A model generated the notes under the pieces. The model was not told the origin of the DNA, searched no databases, and worked only from the letters and a program-made list of their open reading frames with translations. A DNA stretch of 7,469 nt from positions 1 to 7,469 of the forward strand of contig JAQGKG010000456.1 in the NCBI GenBank assembly GCA_028290245.1. The letters run 5' to 3'. The DNA is from Devosia sp. (GTDB lineage Bacteria > Pseudomonadota > Alphaproteobacteria > Rhizobiales > Devosiaceae). Below, piece by piece: positions 6,381 through 7,469 of the stretch (positions are counted from its first letter, which is position 1; each line of letters begins with the position of its first letter). The translations under genes were made by a program, and so were the position numbers.

Positions 6381-6426
6381 TGATTACAGGGCATGTAATC
6401 AATAAGTAATAAAAGTAAAATATTAC
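6381..6426. promoter_or_regulatory. AT-rich GTAAT/ATTAC repeat cluster, candidate operator/promoter
   Basis: A perfect inverted repeat TGATTAC-N7-GTAATCA lies at 6381-6401. It is followed by GTAATA (6406-6411) paired with TATTAC (6421-6426). GTAAT occurs at 6395 and 6406 and GTAAA at 6415, so the same-strand copies are spaced 11 and 9 bp, close to a helix turn. TAAAAT at 6416-6421 resembles a -10 box, but there is no good -35 partner. It lies about 70-115 bp before the start of the next gene. Confidence 0.45.
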
Positions 6427-6494
6427 GAAATCGGGAACAACCCGGGCTTATCGGAATTCCATTCTCATTGCAATTTTCCGGAAGGAGAAAAGGA

Positions 6495-6953
6495 ATGAAC
6501 AAAAAAACTGTAACCTTCGCCGCCGCCCTACTGCTCGCAACCACTTCAATGGCCAGCGCCCAGGCCATCGTGGTTGAGAGCGACAGCAAGGCAGATGCAA
6601 GCGCTGTCGTGGGTGGTACGGCCGGTGGCGCTACCGGCGCTGCGGTCGGCGGCCTCGTATTCGGCCCCATTGGTGCTGTCATTGGTGGCTTCGCGGGCGC
6701 TACAATCGGCGCGTCCGCAGGCGTTGAAGCCTCGTCAGTTGAATACGTCCGTTTGAACCCGACCACACCCGTGGTGATCGATGGCTCCGTCGACGTCGGT
6801 TACGTCGTCCCCGCCGAGATTGAGCTGCACGCCATCGACGGTGATCCGAGCCACGGTTACTTTTACACCAACGACCGCGTCTACTTCGTCAATCTGAACG
6901 ACCGCACTGTGGTGTACTCGCCCGGCACCGTTGTCGCCGTCCAGGCAAACTAA
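6495..6953 (+). CDS. Secreted glycine-zipper protein with DUF1236-like C-terminal domain
   Basis: This 152-residue exported protein begins with a clear Sec signal peptide: Lys-Lys at 3-4, a hydrophobic core, and an Ala-X-Ala cleavage site in SMASAQA at about 18-24. Residues 39-76 form a glycine/alanine-rich hydrophobic segment with repeated GG and GxxxG spacing (GGTAGGATG..., then GPIGAVIGGFAG). This is a glycine-zipper pattern that in other proteins inserts in or packs against membranes. The C-terminal half, about 93-143, resembles the DUF1236 domain of rhizobial envelope proteins (VGYVVPAEIELHAI, then FYTNDRVYFVNLNDRTVVY). The start ATG has AGGAG at 6483-6487 with a 7-nt spacer; an upstream in-frame ATG at 6468 would spoil the signal peptide. 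An intrinsic terminator follows directly. The role is unknown; an outer-membrane or periplasmic structural role is an inference. Confidence 0.85.
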   Translation: MNKKTVTFAAALLLATTSMASAQAIVVESDSKADASAVVGGTAGGATGAAVGGLVFGPIGAVIGGFAGATIGASAGVEASSVEYVRLNPTTPVVIDGSVDVGYVVPAEIELHAIDGDPSHGYFYTNDRVYFVNLNDRTVVYSPGTVVAVQAN

Positions 6954-6968
6954 GGCGAACCGCCCTAT

Positions 6969-6995
6969 CGGCCGTCCCTCTGGGGCGGCCGTTTT
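6969..6995 (+). terminator. Intrinsic terminator after the glycine-zipper gene
   Basis: A 10-bp GC-rich stem (6969-6978 with 6982-6991, one G-T wobble) closes a 3-nt TCT loop and is followed by TTTT at 6992-6995. It starts 15 bp after the stop codon, so the next gene, which starts 33 bp after the T-run, is either reached by read-through or has its own promoter. Confidence 0.85.
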
Positions 6996-7027
6996 CGTTA
7001 GCGCGTCACATCAACAAGGAAAATACC

Positions 7028-7469
7028 ATGTTCAAGACCCGTCTTTTGACGACCGTCGCTCTCGCCGTGCTCTGTCTGCCCGTCGCGGCCCTGTCTCCGC
7101 AAATGCCATTTGGATCGACAGCGGCACATGCTCAGTCCGCAACCGTTAGCGTCGGGCTGTTCTTTGACCAGCTCGAGCCGCACGGTGTCTGGGTGAAGCA
7201 TGCCAAATACCGTTATGTGTTCTGCCCCACCGGTGTAGACGCTTCCTGGCGGCCATACACCCAGGGCCGCTGGCTCTATCTTGAGGGTCGCGGCTGGTAT
7301 TTTGCCTCTGACGAGCCGTTCGCATGGGCGACCTATCACTACGGCCGTTGGTTTGCCGACCGCTCGCTGGGTTGGTGCTGGGTGCCGGGTACCAAATGGG
7401 CTCCAGCTTGGGTTAGCTGGCGGCAGAGCGACAATGTCGTGGGCTGGGCGCCGCTGCCGCCCGAAGGCG
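7028..7469 (+). CDS. Secreted Trp/Tyr-rich protein, DUF6600-like, 3' end cut off
   Basis: The reading frame is open from ATG 7028 to the window end (147 residues visible). AAGGAA lies about 6 nt upstream. A long Sec signal peptide is visible: MFKTRLL, a hydrophobic core to about residue 22, and probable cleavage after AHA at 33-35 (STAAHAQ). The mature part is full of tryptophan and tyrosine in repeated motifs: FFDQLEPHGVWV at 45-56, WRPYTQGRWLYL at 74-85, GWYFASDEPFAWATYHYGRW at 89-108, GWCWVPGTKWAPAWVSW at 115-131 and VGWAPLPP at 138-145. This matches the pattern I associate with DUF6600 (YxGRW.YxxxxGW.W.S.EPW.WA.YHYGRW), found in exported proteobacterial proteins of unknown function. The adjacent secreted glycine-zipper protein suggests a shared envelope role. 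The C-terminal part, often low-complexity in relatives, is not visible. Confidence 0.85.
   Translation, partial: MFKTRLLTTVALAVLCLPVAALSPQMPFGSTAAHAQSATVSVGLFFDQLEPHGVWVKHAKYRYVFCPTGVDASWRPYTQGRWLYLEGRGWYFASDEPFAWATYHYGRWFADRSLGWCWVPGTKWAPAWVSWRQSDNVVGWAPLPPEG

Larger units (their letters stand above)
5906..6494. other. Gene-poor stretch of about 590 bp
   Basis: The region runs from the AraC stop to the glycine-zipper protein start. A + strand frame from ATG 5961 is open for about 130 codons to 6347, but it has no recognisable domain, no good ribosome-binding site, and becomes arginine/cysteine-rich, so I leave it out. A - strand ORF with a possible lipoprotein signal is listed separately at low confidence. 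The last 120 bp change in composition to AT-rich and carry the GTAAT repeat cluster upstream of the next gene. Confidence 0.5.

Overview
The window looks like a chromosomal accessory or metabolic region of an alphaproteobacterium, probably of the Hyphomicrobiales (rhizobia/Devosia-like). This is inferred from the moderately high G+C, the purine-rich Shine-Dalgarno sequences, the sugar ABC importer of the RbsA/RbsC type, and the pair of secreted DUF1236-like and DUF6600-like proteins at the right end. The genus cannot be fixed from the sequence alone.

Left part (1-2256, + strand): the 3' end of a sugar ABC transporter ATPase is followed by two different RbsC/BPD_transp_2-type permeases. The reading frames overlap at GTGA and ATGA junctions, so this is one tightly coupled operon whose promoter, binding protein and first ATPase domain lie outside the window. 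Converging on it from the right (2341-3153, - strand) is an SMP-30/gluconolactonase-type lactonase that stops early, before the last strands of the expected beta-propeller. Divergent from the lactonase is a small 4-oxalocrotonate-tautomerase-like enzyme (3444-3656, +). Import of a sugar or sugar acid plus lactone hydrolysis would make a plausible catabolic module, but the substrate is not readable.

Middle (3657-3966): a gene-free stretch of about 310 bp between two convergent genes. It contains several perfect inverted repeats in a row and is the most structured non-coding piece of the window.

Centre right (3967-5905): an aldo/keto reductase on the - strand and an AraC-family regulator on the + strand, divergent across a 118-bp intergenic region. 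That region holds a CCCAATG direct repeat with 10-bp spacing, a plausible regulator site. The regulator probably controls the reductase.

Right part (5906-7469): a gene-poor 590-bp stretch with only a doubtful small ORF, ending in an AT-rich block rich in GTAAT/ATTAC inverted and phased repeats. It leads into a secreted glycine-zipper protein with a DUF1236-like C-terminal domain, a strong intrinsic terminator, and the start of a secreted tryptophan/tyrosine-rich DUF6600-like protein cut off by the window end.

No CRISPR, tRNA, rRNA, insertion sequence or obvious defence system was found. I do not see a clearly new multi-gene system. The items most worth a second look are the inverted-repeat cluster at 3711-3954, the GTAAT cluster at 6381-6426, the possible AraC operator at 4999-5019, the truncated lactonase, and the ATPase Walker B substitution.
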